This document shows, piece after piece, positions 41,784 to 50,604 of a stretch of 64,000 bases of DNA (its first letter is position 1; each line of letters opens with the position of its first letter). The translations under genes and the position numbers were made by a program. The notes beneath the pieces are model-generated. The model was not told where the DNA came from and ran no database searches. It saw only the letters and a program-made list of their open reading frames with translations. Origin of the DNA: Actinacidiphila guanduensis (GTDB taxonomy: Bacteria > Actinomycetota > Actinomycetes > Streptomycetales > Streptomycetaceae); the NCBI RefSeq assembly GCF_900103985.1, contig NZ_FNIE01000022.1:1-64000 (forward strand), read 5' to 3'.

Positions 41784-42722
41784 GTGTCAACTGTGAGCGA
41801 GACAACGCACAATGGTGCGGTCGCCGTCGGTGCCGCCCCGGTGCCCTCGGCCGATGACGGCCTCAGCCCCGCCCAGCTTGCCGCCAAGTACGGCCTGTCG
41901 GTCAGCGGCGCCCGGCCGAACATCGCGGAGTACACCCGGCAGCTGTGGGGCCGGCGACATTTCATCAACGAGTTCGCCAAGGCGCGGACCGCGGCGCAGT
42001 ACACCCAGGCCCGCCTCGGGCAGCTCTGGCAGGTCATGACCCCGCTGCTGAACGCGGCGGTCTACTACCTGATCTTCGGTGTGCTGATCGGCACCCGGCG
42101 CGGGGTCGACAACTTCATCGCGTTCCTGGTGACCGGCGTCTTCATCTTCACCTTCACCCAGTCCTCGGTGCTCAGCGGCGTGCGGGCGATCTCGGGCAAC
42201 CTGGGGCTGATCCGGGCGCTGCACTTCCCGCGGGCGTCGATGCCGATCGCCTTCACGCTGATGCAGTTGCAGCAGCTCATGATGTCGATGTTCGTGCTGC
42301 TGGCCATCGTGCTGATGACCGGCGAGGTGCCGGACGCCTCCTGGCTGCTCGCCATTCCGGCGCTGTTCACCCAGTGGATCTTCAACACCGGCCTGGCGCT
42401 CGTGGTGGCCCGGCTGGGCAGCAAGATGACCGACCTCGCCCAGCTGATGCCGTTCATCCTGCGCACCTGGATGTACATGTCCGGCGTCATGTACTCCATC
42501 GACAAGCTCACCTCCACCGCCCCGCACGCGGTCCGTATCCTGCTCGACGTCAACCCGGCCGCCGTCTACATCGACCTGATGCGCTTCGCGCTCATCGACT
42601 CCGTGACCTCCTCGCAGATGCCGCCGCACGTGTGGGCGGTCGCGGTGGGCTGGGCGGTCGTGGTCGGCATCGGCGGCTACATCTACTTCTGGAAGGCGGA
42701 AGAGTCGTATGGCCGTGGCTGA
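41784..42722 (+). CDS. ABC-2 type exporter permease (TagG/Wzm-like)
   Basis: A 312-residue membrane protein with about six helices in the polysaccharide/teichoic-acid exporter arrangement. An amphipathic start (YTRQLWGRRHFINEFA) precedes AVYYLIFGVLIG and later segments; the late MYMSGVMYS and LDVNPAAVYIDLMRFAL motifs are typical of Wzm/TagG. GTG 41784 is five bases after GAGGA. It pairs with the next ATPase, with overlapping genes. It should flip or export the phospho-glycolipid made by the preceding enzymes. Confidence 0.9.
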   Translation: MSTVSETTHNGAVAVGAAPVPSADDGLSPAQLAAKYGLSVSGARPNIAEYTRQLWGRRHFINEFAKARTAAQYTQARLGQLWQVMTPLLNAAVYYLIFGVLIGTRRGVDNFIAFLVTGVFIFTFTQSSVLSGVRAISGNLGLIRALHFPRASMPIAFTLMQLQQLMMSMFVLLAIVLMTGEVPDASWLLAIPALFTQWIFNTGLALVVARLGSKMTDLAQLMPFILRTWMYMSGVMYSIDKLTSTAPHAVRILLDVNPAAVYIDLMRFALIDSVTSSQMPPHVWAVAVGWAVVVGIGGYIYFWKAEESYGRG

Positions 42723-43527
42723 GCCTGAACAGCGCACCCTTCCCCCGGTGCAGGCGCCGCCGGCGCCCCGGGTCCCCACGGTGGTCGTCGACGACGTGCA
42801 CATCGTCTACACCGTCTACGGCGCCGGCACCGGCAAGGGCAGCGCGACCGCCGCGCTGAGCCGGATGCTCTCCAAGAAGCGCCGCGCCTCCAACGTCCGG
42901 CGGGTGCACGCGGTGCGGGGGGTCAGCTTCACCGCCTACCGCGGCGAGGCGATCGGCATCATCGGCTCCAACGGCTCCGGCAAGTCGACGCTGCTGAAGT
43001 CGATCGCGGGCCTGCTGCCGGTGGAGAGCGGGAAGATCTACACCGACGGCCAGCCCTCGCTGCTGGGCGTCAACGCCGCGATGATGAACGACCTGACCGG
43101 CGGCACCAACGTCATCCTCGGCGGCCTGGCGATGGGCATGTCGCGCGACGAGATCCGGTCCCGGTACAAGGGCATCGTCGACTTCTCGGGCATCAACGAG
43201 AAGGGCGACTTCATCTCGCTGCCGATGCGCACCTACTCCTCCGGCATGGCGGCCCGGCTGCGGTTCTCCATCGCCGCGGCCAAGAACCACGACGTGCTGA
43301 TGATCGACGAGGCGCTGGCCACCGGCGACCGCTCGTTCCAGAAGCGCTCGGAGGACCGCATCCGCGAGCTGCGCAAGGAAGCGGGCACCGTCTTCCTGGT
43401 CAGCCACAACAACAAGTCCATCCGCGACACCTGCGACCGGGTGGTGTGGCTGGAGCACGGCGTGCTGCGGATGGACGGCCCCACCGAAGAGGTGCTGACC
43501 GCCTACGAGGAGCACACCGGCAAGTGA
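42709..43527 (+). CDS. ABC exporter ATPase (TagH/Wzt-like)
   Basis: A 272-residue nucleotide-binding subunit. Walker A GSNGSGKST lies near residue 88, the signature TYSSGMAARL near residue 175, Walker B VLMIDEALATGD near residue 198 and the H-loop VSHNNKS. The N-terminal extension and the LLGVNAAMMNDLTGGTNVILG stretch mark the polysaccharide-exporter type; no long C-terminal carbohydrate-binding domain is present. ATG 42709 overlaps the permease by 14 bases. It ends the operon before a hairpin. Confidence 0.92.
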   Translation: MAVAEPEQRTLPPVQAPPAPRVPTVVVDDVHIVYTVYGAGTGKGSATAALSRMLSKKRRASNVRRVHAVRGVSFTAYRGEAIGIIGSNGSGKSTLLKSIAGLLPVESGKIYTDGQPSLLGVNAAMMNDLTGGTNVILGGLAMGMSRDEIRSRYKGIVDFSGINEKGDFISLPMRTYSSGMAARLRFSIAAAKNHDVLMIDEALATGDRSFQKRSEDRIRELRKEAGTVFLVSHNNKSIRDTCDRVVWLEHGVLRMDGPTEEVLTAYEEHTGK

Positions 43528-43592
43528 GCGCGTCCGGCGGCCGCCCGGTGTTCGGTGTGCCGCTGATGACGTCCCGGACACGATCCGATAAC

Positions 43593-43629
43593 CACGTGCC
43601 TCCGCTGGATGATCCGGCGGGGGCACGTG
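43593..43629 (+). terminator. Hairpin after the exporter operon
   Basis: CACGTGCC (43593-43600) pairs with GGCACGTG (43622-43629); the 21-nt interior can extend it as CCGCTGGAT opposite ATCCGGCGG. It lies 66 bp after the ATPase stop. It lacks a strong T-run, which is common in streptomycete terminators. Confidence 0.6.
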
Positions 43630-43716
43630 TGTTGTCGTTCAGTGTCGCCGTGCGGTCGTGTGCCTCGCCGAGGCTCGCGTCGCGGTACGGCACCGAGTGC
43701 TCCCGGAACGAACGGC

Positions 43717-43749
43717 CGCCGGGGGGCGCGCCCCCGGCGTACGCCGGGG
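43717..43749 (+). promoter_or_regulatory. Mutually exclusive leader hairpins before the hopanoid operon
   Basis: Three segments share one pairing partner: CGCCGGGGG (43717-43725), CCCCCGGCG (43731-43739) and CGCCGGGG (43742-43749). The middle segment can pair with either flank, and CCCCGGCGTACGCCGGGG is itself a perfect 18-bp palindrome. This is an attenuator-like or cruciform structure. No known riboswitch is recognised, and whether it lies within a transcript is unknown. Confidence 0.5.
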
Positions 43750-43883
43750 ATGGCCCCGACGTAAGCTGTACCGGTGCTCGGAGCCTGCCGATGACCGATA
43801 CCCGAACGTCCATGACCCCTGGTGCGGCGTGTCCGAAATGGGAAGTTTCGACAGGGCAGTGTAGAACGGGGGATGTGGCGGCC

Positions 43884-43961
43884 ATGACGATCGGGGTGAC
43901 GGTCGGGACCCTCCCGGTCCGGGGCGTGCGTGGCGCCGGTGTGCCGGGAAGTCCGCGGTGA
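43884..43961 (+). CDS. Possible 25-codon leader ORF overlapping hpnC
   Basis: ATG 43884 opens a 25-residue frame, valine- and glycine-rich (TIGVTVGTLPV near the start), whose TGA overlaps the hpnC GTG by four bases. A GGGGGAT about 11 bases upstream is a weak ribosome site. It could couple translation to hpnC or be accidental. No homologue is known to me. Confidence 0.3.
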   Translation: MTIGVTVGTLPVRGVRGAGVPGSPR

Positions 43962-44854
43962 GCGGGGACGTCGCCACCCGCGCCGTCCTGGACAAGGCCG
44001 CGCGGGAGAACTTCCCGGTGGCCCCGGTGTTCCTGCCGCGCGCCTGGCGCCGGGACCTGATGGCCGTCTACGGGTTCGCCCGGCTGGTGGACGACATCGG
44101 CGACGGCGACCTCGCCCACGGCGGCCGGCCCGACGCCCGCCTGCTCGGCCTGGACCCCGAGGCCGCCGGTGACCGGATCGCCATGCTCGACGCCTTCGAG
44201 GCCGACCTGCGCCGGGTCTTCGGCGCCGACGGCGGCGGCCCGCGGCACCCGCTGCTCGCCGCCCTGCGCCCCACCGTCGAGCGGCACGCCCTCACCCCCG
44301 AGCCGTTCCTCGGCCTGATCGCCGCCAACCGCCAGGACCAGCAGGTCGGCCGCTATCCCACCTACGCCGACCTGCTCGCCTACTGCGAGCTGTCCGCCAA
44401 CCCCGTCGGCCGGCTCGTCCTGTCCATCACCGGCACCTCGACCCCCGAGCGGGTCCGCCGCTCCGACGCGGTCTGCACCGCGCTGCAGATCGTCGAGCAC
44501 CTGCAGGACGTCGCCGAGGATCTGCGCCGGGACCGGATCTACCTGCCGGCCGAGGACATGCGGCGCTTCGCGGTGGACGAGGCCGACCTCGCCCGGCCCA
44601 CCGCCGGGACCAACGTGCGCGAACTGGTCGCTTTCGAGGCAGATCGCGCCCGGGAGCTGCTGGCCGAGGGCACCCCGCTGGTCGGCAGCGTCCGCGGACG
44701 CCTCAGACTGCTGCTGGCCGGGTTCGTCGGTGGCGGACGGGCGGCACTGCGCGCGGTCGAGGCAGCGGGGTACGACGTCCTGGCAACCTCGCCCAAGGCC
44801 GCCACGTCCGTCCTGCTGCGTGAGGTCGGCTCGACATTGCGAAGAGAGGGGTGA
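43958..44854 (+). CDS. hpnC: Squalene pathway protein HpnC
   Basis: A 298-residue trans-prenyltransferase-fold protein. In the HpnCDE route it turns presqualene diphosphate into hydroxysqualene. Aspartate motifs are LVDDIGDGD near residue 45 and DVAEDLRRDRIYLPAED near residue 186, which bind magnesium diphosphate. The GTG at 43958 overlaps a short upstream ORF. It begins the hopanoid operon and overlaps hpnD by four bases. Confidence 0.93.
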   Translation: MSGDVATRAVLDKAARENFPVAPVFLPRAWRRDLMAVYGFARLVDDIGDGDLAHGGRPDARLLGLDPEAAGDRIAMLDAFEADLRRVFGADGGGPRHPLLAALRPTVERHALTPEPFLGLIAANRQDQQVGRYPTYADLLAYCELSANPVGRLVLSITGTSTPERVRRSDAVCTALQIVEHLQDVAEDLRRDRIYLPAEDMRRFAVDEADLARPTAGTNVRELVAFEADRARELLAEGTPLVGSVRGRLRLLLAGFVGGGRAALRAVEAAGYDVLATSPKAATSVLLREVGSTLRREG

Positions 44855-45807
44855 TCTGGACCGTGAACGGTTCCGCGCACACGTCCGGACAGGTACGTGC
44901 GGCATACAGGTACTGTGAGGCCGTGACCGGCCACGAGGCCCGCAACTTCGCCTACGGAATCCGCCTGCTGCCCACCGAGAAGCGGCAGGCGATGTCTGCG
45001 GTGTACGCGTTCTCCCGCCGGGTGGACGACATCGGCGACGGCGAACTGCCCGCCGAGGAGAAGCTCACCCGGCTGGAGGGCGCCCGCGCCCTGCTGGACC
45101 GGGTGGCGGCCGGCGAGGTCGCCGAGGACGACACCGACCCGGTCGCCGTCGCGCTCGCCCACTCGTGCTCGATCTTCCCGATCCCGCTCGGCGGCCTGGG
45201 CGAACTCATCGACGGCGTCCAGATGGACGTGCGCGGCGAGGAGTACGAGACCTGGGACGACCTGGCGCTGTACTGCCGATGCGTGGCGGGAGCTATCGGA
45301 AGGGTCTCGCTGGGCGTGTTCGGCACGCTGGATGGGCACGATCATGAGCGTGCCGCCGAATATGCCGACACTCTCGGCCTCGCCCTCCAGCTCACCAACA
45401 TCCTGCGCGACGTCCGCGAGGACGCCGGCAACGGGCGCACGTACCTGCCCGCCCAGGACCTGGCGAAGTTCGGCTGCGCGGACGGCTTCCACGGCGACAC
45501 CCCGCCGGCCGGCTCGGACTTCGCCGGGCTGGTGGAGTTCGAGGTGCGCCGGGCCCGCTCGCTCTTCGCCACCGGCTACCGGCTGCTGCCAATGCTGGAC
45601 CGGCGCAGCGGCGCGTGCGTGTCGGCGATGGCCGGCATCTACCGGCGGCTCCTGGAGCGGATCGCCGCCGAGCCGGAGGCCGTGCTGCGCGGCCGGGTCT
45701 CCCTGCCGGGCCGCGAGAAGGCGTACGTCGCGGTCCGCGGCCTGGCCGGGCTCGACGCCCGCCGTACCGCCCGCGGCGCCGTACGCGCCCCCCGAGGTGA
45801 CGCGTGA
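44851..45807 (+). CDS. hpnD: Presqualene diphosphate synthase HpnD
   Basis: A 318-residue enzyme that condenses two farnesyl diphosphates to presqualene diphosphate. It has the first aspartate motif RRVDDIGDGE near residue 54 and the second NILRDVREDAGNGRTYLP near residue 175, plus YCRCVAGAIG, the hallmark of the squalene/phytoene synthase fold. GTG 44851 overlaps hpnC's stop as GTGA; GTG 44863 (VNGSAHTS) is an in-frame alternative. Confidence 0.93.
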   Translation: MIWTVNGSAHTSGQVRAAYRYCEAVTGHEARNFAYGIRLLPTEKRQAMSAVYAFSRRVDDIGDGELPAEEKLTRLEGARALLDRVAAGEVAEDDTDPVAVALAHSCSIFPIPLGGLGELIDGVQMDVRGEEYETWDDLALYCRCVAGAIGRVSLGVFGTLDGHDHERAAEYADTLGLALQLTNILRDVREDAGNGRTYLPAQDLAKFGCADGFHGDTPPAGSDFAGLVEFEVRRARSLFATGYRLLPMLDRRSGACVSAMAGIYRRLLERIAAEPEAVLRGRVSLPGREKAYVAVRGLAGLDARRTARGAVRAPRGDA

Positions 45808-45952
45808 GCAAGACCCGCACGCACCACGCGGGGCACACCGCACGACCCGGATCGCGAGCTGCCGTCCCCCGGGCAACCCCGGCGCCGCGCACTGCGTCAC
45901 TTTCCGCGACGGCCCGCCGTACCCTGCGGGATACGGCCCGAGGGGAGTGCGC

Positions 45953-47395
45953 ATGACGACCACCCAGCCCGGCGACCCGGCCCCAGCGGGTCCCCAGGGC
46001 ACGGCCGTGCGTACCGGCCCGCGGCACAGCGCCGTGGTCGTCGGCGGCGGCCTGGCCGGCACCACCGCCGCCCTCGCGCTCGCCGACGCCGGTGTGCAGG
46101 TGACGCTCACCGAGGCCCGGCCCCGGCTCGGCGGCCTCGCCTTCTCCTTCAAGCGCGGCGAGTTGACCGTCGACAACGGTCAGCACGTCTTCCTGCGCTG
46201 CTGCACCGCCTACCAGTGGTTCCTGGATCGCATCGCCGCCCGGGACCTGGTCACCCTTCAGGACCGCCTGGACGTACCGGTGGTGGACGCCGCCAGCGGC
46301 CGGCTCGGAGTGATCGGCCGGGCCGCGCTGCCGGTGCCGCTGCACCTGGCGCCCAGCCTGGTCCGCTACCCGCACCTGTCGCTGCGCGAGCGCGCCTCGG
46401 TCGGCCGGGCCGCCCTCGCGCTGCGCCGGCTCGACCCGCAGGACCCGGCGCTGGACCGTGTCGACTTCGGCAGCTGGCTCGCCGCGCACGGCCAGTCGCC
46501 GCGCACGATCGAGGCGCTGTGGGACCTGGTGGGGGTGGCCACCCTCAACGCGACGGCCGGGCACGCCTCGTTGGGCCTGGCCGCCAAGGTCTTCAAGACC
46601 GGGCTGCTGTCCGACCCCGGCGCCGCCGACATCGGCTGGGCCGCGGCCCCGCTGGGCGACCTGCACGACGGCCGGGCGCGCGCGGCCCTGCGGGCCGCCG
46701 GGGTGCGGGTGCTGACCCGGGCGAGGGCCCAGGATGTGGTCGCCGACGCCGCCGGGGGCTGGCGTGTCCGAATCGATACCGGACCCGGCCGCGGCGAGGA
46801 ACTGGCCGCCGGAACCGTGGTGTTGGCCGTTCCGCAGCGCGAGGCACACGGCCTGTTGCCCGCCGGCGCGCTGGAAGAACCCGAAATGCTGTTGCGGATC
46901 GGCACCGCGCCGATCCTCAATGTCCATGTGATCTACGACCGGCAGGTGCTCCAGCAGCCTTTCCTGGCTGCGCTGGGCAGTCCGGTGCAGTGGGTCTTCG
47001 ACCGCACCGCGGGGGCGGGGCTGACCGGCGGTGGCCAGTACGTGGCGCTGTCCCAGTCGGCCGCGCAGGACGAGATCGACCTGCCCGTCGCCGAACTGCG
47101 GGCCCGCTACCTGCCGGAGCTGGAGCGAGTGCTGCCGGCCGCCCGCGGAGCCCGTATCCTCGACTTCTTCGTCACGCGTGAGCGCACCGCGACCTTCGCC
47201 CCGGAGCCGGGCGTGGGCGCCCTGCGCCCAGGTCAGGCCACCGCGGCGCACGGCCTGTTCCTGGCCGGGGCGTGGACCGCCACCGGGTGGCCCGCGACCA
47301 TGGAGGGTGCGGTACGCAGCGGCCTGCACGCCTCCCGAGAAGCTTTGTCCGCCATCGGACTGTCCCGCGAGTACGACGTCCTGGAGGCGGCATGA
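45953..47395 (+). CDS. hpnE: Hydroxysqualene dehydroxylase HpnE
   Basis: A 480-residue FAD-dependent amine-oxidase-fold protein that reduces hydroxysqualene to squalene. The dinucleotide loop AVVVGGGLAGTTAALALADAG lies at residues 27-47, followed by LGGLAFSF and DNGQHVFLRCC; the C-terminal GLFLAGAWTATGWPATMEGAV closes the FAD site. ATG 45953 follows GAGGGGAG. A 145-bp gap before it may contain its own promoter. Confidence 0.93.
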   Translation: MTTTQPGDPAPAGPQGTAVRTGPRHSAVVVGGGLAGTTAALALADAGVQVTLTEARPRLGGLAFSFKRGELTVDNGQHVFLRCCTAYQWFLDRIAARDLVTLQDRLDVPVVDAASGRLGVIGRAALPVPLHLAPSLVRYPHLSLRERASVGRAALALRRLDPQDPALDRVDFGSWLAAHGQSPRTIEALWDLVGVATLNATAGHASLGLAAKVFKTGLLSDPGAADIGWAAAPLGDLHDGRARAALRAAGVRVLTRARAQDVVADAAGGWRVRIDTGPGRGEELAAGTVVLAVPQREAHGLLPAGALEEPEMLLRIGTAPILNVHVIYDRQVLQQPFLAALGSPVQWVFDRTAGAGLTGGGQYVALSQSAAQDEIDLPVAELRARYLPELERVLPAARGARILDFFVTRERTATFAPEPGVGALRPGQATAAHGLFLAGAWTATGWPATMEGAVRSGLHASREALSAIGLSREYDVLEAA

Positions 47396-48462
47396 GTGCA
47401 ATTGGTGCGACAAGAGGAGAGAACGTGACCGCTGACAGCGTCAACGCGCTGCTGGAGAACGGCCGCATCCTGACCACCCCGGTGCTGCGTTCGGTGGTGG
47501 CTCGGCTTGCGCCGCCGATGGACACCGTCGCCTCCTACCACTTCGGCTGGATCGACCAGGCCGGCCTGCCCGCGGAGGGCGACGGCGGCAAGGCGGTGCG
47601 GCCGGCGCTCGCACTGCTGTCGGCCCAGGCGGCCGGCGCCCCGGCGGAGGCCGGTGTGCCCGGCGCCGTCGCCGTGGAACTCGTGCACAACTTCTCGCTG
47701 CTGCACGACGACCTGATGGACGGCGACGAGCAGCGGCGGCACCGCCACACCGTGTGGAAGGTGCACGGCCCCTCGCAGGCGATCCTCGTCGGCGACGCGC
47801 TGCTGGCGCTCGCCAACGAGCTGCTGCTGGAGCAGGGCACCGCCGAGGCCGGCCGGGCCACCCGCCGGCTGACCAGCGCCACCCGCAAACTGATCGACGG
47901 TCAGGCGCAGGACATCTCCTTCGAGCACCGCGAGCGGGTCACCGTGGCCGAGTGCCTGGAGATGGAGGGCAACAAGACCGGCGCGCTGCTGGCCTGCGCC
48001 TCCTCGATCGGCGCCGTCCTGGGCGGCGCCTCGGAGGCCGACGCCGACGCGCTCGAGGAGTACGGCTACCACCTGGGCCTGGCCTTCCAGGCGATCGACG
48101 ACCTGCTGGGCATCTGGGGCGACCCGGAGACCACCGGCAAGCAGACCTGGAGCGACCTGCGTCAGCGCAAGAAGTCGCTCCCGGTGGTCGCCGCGCTCGC
48201 CGCCGGGGGCCCCGCGTCCGAGCGGCTGGGTGAACTCCTGCTGGCGGATGCGAAGAATCCGGAAAACGACGCCTTCAGCGAGGAAGAGTTCGCCCTGCGT
48301 GCGGCGTTGATCGAAGAGGCAGGAGGGCGGGAGTGGACGTCGGAGGAAGCGCGCCGGCAGTACGCGACCGCCATCGCCGCGCTGGACAAAATGGACATGC
48401 CGGATGAAATCCAGCGCAAGCTCGTGGGGCTGGCGGATTTTGTGGTGGTCCGCAACAAGTAA
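47392..48462 (+). CDS. Polyprenyl diphosphate synthase
   Basis: A 356-residue trans-isoprenyl diphosphate synthase. The first aspartate-rich motif is LLHDDLMDGD (DDxxD) and the second AIDDLLGIWGD; GKAVRPAL and HNFSLLHDD are also family-standard. In this cluster it most likely makes farnesyl diphosphate for squalene. ATG 47392 overlaps hpnE's stop as ATGA with GGAGG upstream; GTG 47425, with AGGAGAG before it, is a strong second start. Confidence 0.9.
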   Translation: MSAIGATRGENVTADSVNALLENGRILTTPVLRSVVARLAPPMDTVASYHFGWIDQAGLPAEGDGGKAVRPALALLSAQAAGAPAEAGVPGAVAVELVHNFSLLHDDLMDGDEQRRHRHTVWKVHGPSQAILVGDALLALANELLLEQGTAEAGRATRRLTSATRKLIDGQAQDISFEHRERVTVAECLEMEGNKTGALLACASSIGAVLGGASEADADALEEYGYHLGLAFQAIDDLLGIWGDPETTGKQTWSDLRQRKKSLPVVAALAAGGPASERLGELLLADAKNPENDAFSEEEFALRAALIEEAGGREWTSEEARRQYATAIAALDKMDMPDEIQRKLVGLADFVVVRNK

Positions 48463-48561
48463 CAAACCCAAGGTGGAGCGTATGACGTCGCCGGTCCCAC
48501 TCACGTGACGGCGGACGGCCGCCCCCAACACCGCAGAAGTCTCAACTGCAAAGGGGAAGCC

Positions 48562-50601
48562 ATGACAGCGACGACCGATGGCAGTCCAGGGACACCCACC
48601 CACCGGACACCTTCGGCCAGCAGCGCCTCGGCACAGGAGCCGGTTCCCGCCGGCTCCATCGAGGCGGCGGCGCAGCGTGCCGTGCAGCGCGCCGCAGAGC
48701 ATCTTCTGGCACGGCAGCACCCCGACGGCTGGTGGAAGGGCGACCTCGAGACCAACGTGACGATGGACGCCGAGGACCTGCTGCTGCGCGAGTTCCTGGG
48801 CATCCGGGACGAGCAGGTCACCGCCGCCTCGGCCCGCTGGATCCGCTCCCAGCAGCGCGAGGACGGCGCCTGGCCGACCTTCCACGGCGGCCCCGGCGAC
48901 CTGTCGGCCACCATCGAGGCGTACGTCGCGCTGCGGCTGGCCGGCGACAGCCCGGACGAGGCGCACATGGCGCTGGCCGCCAAGTGGTCGAAGGCCGAGG
49001 GGGGAGTGGCGGCCAGCCGGGTCTTCACCCGCATCTGGCTGGCCCTGTTCGGCTGGTGGAGCTGGGACGACCTGCCCGAACTGCCGCCCGAGGTCATCTT
49101 CCTGCCGAAGTGGATGCCGCTGAACATCTACTCCTTCGGCTGCTGGGCCCGGCAGACCATCGTGCCGCTCACCGTGGTCGGCGCCCACCGCCCGGTCCGC
49201 CCGGCGCCGTTCGGCATCGACGAGCTGCACGTCGACCCCGCCGACCCCAACCCGAAGCAGCGCAAGGCCCCCATCACCACCTGGGACGGCATCTTCCAGC
49301 GGCTGGACCAGGCGCTGCACCTCTACCGCCGGGTCAGCCCCCGCTCGGTGCGCCGCAGCGCGATGAACGCCTGCGCCCGCTGGATCATCGAGCGCCAGGA
49401 GGCCGACGGCTGCTGGGGCGGCATCCAGCCGCCCGCGGTCTACTCCGTGATCGCCCTGCACCTGCTCGGCTACGACCTGGAGCACCCGGTGCTGAAGGCG
49501 GGGCTTGAGTCGCTGGATCGTTTCGCCGTGTGGCCGGAAGAGGGCGTGCGGATGATCGAGGCGTGCCAGTCGCCGGTGTGGGACACCTGCCTGGCCACCA
49601 TCGCGCTCGCCGACGCCGGGGTCGCCGCCGACCACCCCGCGCTGGTCAAGGCCGCCGACTGGATGCTCGGCGAGCAGATCACCCGGCCCGGCGACTGGTC
49701 GGTGCGCCGCCCGCAACTGGCGCCCGGCGGCTGGGCCTTCGAGTTCCACAACGACAACTACCCGGACATCGACGACACCGCCGAGGTGGTGCTCGCGCTG
49801 CGCCGGGTGGCGCACCCCGACAAGGGCAGGGTCGACTCCGCCATCGACAAGGCGGTGCGATGGAATGTCGGCATGCAGTCCAGGAACGGAGCGTGGGGCG
49901 CCTTCGACGCCGACAACACCAGTCCGTTCCCCAACCGGCTGCCGTTCTGCGACTTCGGCGAGGTGATCGACCCGCCGTCGGCCGACGTGACCGCGCACGT
50001 GGTGGAGATGATGGCCGCGCTCGGCCTGGAGCACGACCCGCACACCCGGCGCGGCATCGAGTGGCTGCTGTCGGAACAGGAGGACAACGGCGCCTGGTTC
50101 GGCCGCTGGGGTGTCAACTACATCTACGGCACCGGCTCGGCCGTGCCCGCGCTGGCCGCCGCCGGCCTCGGCCCGGAGCACCCGGCGATCCGCCGCGCCG
50201 TCGCCTGGCTGCACTCGGTGCAGAACGCGGACGGCGGCTGGGGCGAGGACCTGCGCTCCTACTCCGAGCGCGAGTGGATCGGCCGCGGCCACTCCACGCC
50301 CTCGCAGACGGCCTGGGCGCTGATGGCGCTGCTGGCGGCCGGCGAGCGGGGCGACAGCGTGGAGCGCGGGGTGCGCTGGCTCACCGAGAACCAGCTGCCG
50401 GACGGCTCGTGGGACGAGCCGTACTTCACCGGCACCGGCTTCCCGCGCGACTTCTCCATCAACTACCACCTGTACCGGATGGTCTTCCCGCTCACCGCGC
50501 TCGGCCGCTACGTGCGCTCCGAGCCCTTCGGGGCCGGCCACCGCGGTGCCCCCGCCCTGGCCGGCGCCGAGAAGACCGAGAAGACCGAGAAGGGAGCCTA
50601 G
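48562..50601 (+). CDS. shc: Squalene-hopene cyclase
   Basis: A 679-residue class II triterpene cyclase that folds squalene into hopene. The protonating DxDD motif is Asp402-Ile-Asp-Asp405 (PDIDDTAEV). QW-type repeats are visible as GAWPTFHGG, GCWGGIQPP, GAWGAFD, GAWFGRWGVNYIYGT, GGWGEDLRSY and GSWDEPYFTGTGFP. The protein is membrane-associated but without transmembrane helices. ATG 48562 follows AAGGGGAAG. It is the central enzyme of the cluster. Confidence 0.96.
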   Translation: MTATTDGSPGTPTHRTPSASSASAQEPVPAGSIEAAAQRAVQRAAEHLLARQHPDGWWKGDLETNVTMDAEDLLLREFLGIRDEQVTAASARWIRSQQREDGAWPTFHGGPGDLSATIEAYVALRLAGDSPDEAHMALAAKWSKAEGGVAASRVFTRIWLALFGWWSWDDLPELPPEVIFLPKWMPLNIYSFGCWARQTIVPLTVVGAHRPVRPAPFGIDELHVDPADPNPKQRKAPITTWDGIFQRLDQALHLYRRVSPRSVRRSAMNACARWIIERQEADGCWGGIQPPAVYSVIALHLLGYDLEHPVLKAGLESLDRFAVWPEEGVRMIEACQSPVWDTCLATIALADAGVAADHPALVKAADWMLGEQITRPGDWSVRRPQLAPGGWAFEFHNDNYPDIDDTAEVVLALRRVAHPDKGRVDSAIDKAVRWNVGMQSRNGAWGAFDADNTSPFPNRLPFCDFGEVIDPPSADVTAHVVEMMAALGLEHDPHTRRGIEWLLSEQEDNGAWFGRWGVNYIYGTGSAVPALAAAGLGPEHPAIRRAVAWLHSVQNADGGWGEDLRSYSEREWIGRGHSTPSQTAWALMALLAAGERGDSVERGVRWLTENQLPDGSWDEPYFTGTGFPRDFSINYHLYRMVFPLTALGRYVRSEPFGAGHRGAPALAGAEKTEKTEKGA

Positions 50602-50604
50602 TTC

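Larger units (their letters stand above)
43528..43957. other. Intergenic region between exporter operon and hopanoid operon
   Basis: This 430-bp region contains the exporter's terminator-like hairpin (43593-43629), a set of overlapping GC hairpins (43717-43749), and a 25-codon ORF that overlaps hpnC. TAAGCT near 43762 and TAGAAC at 43862-43867 could be -10 boxes, but no clear -35 accompanies either. Confidence 0.6.

Noticed and set aside
43834..43867. ECF-sigma promoter for hpnC (GGAAG...TAGAAC)
   Set aside because: Neither element matches a known consensus at correct spacing; kept only as a possible -10 in the region note.
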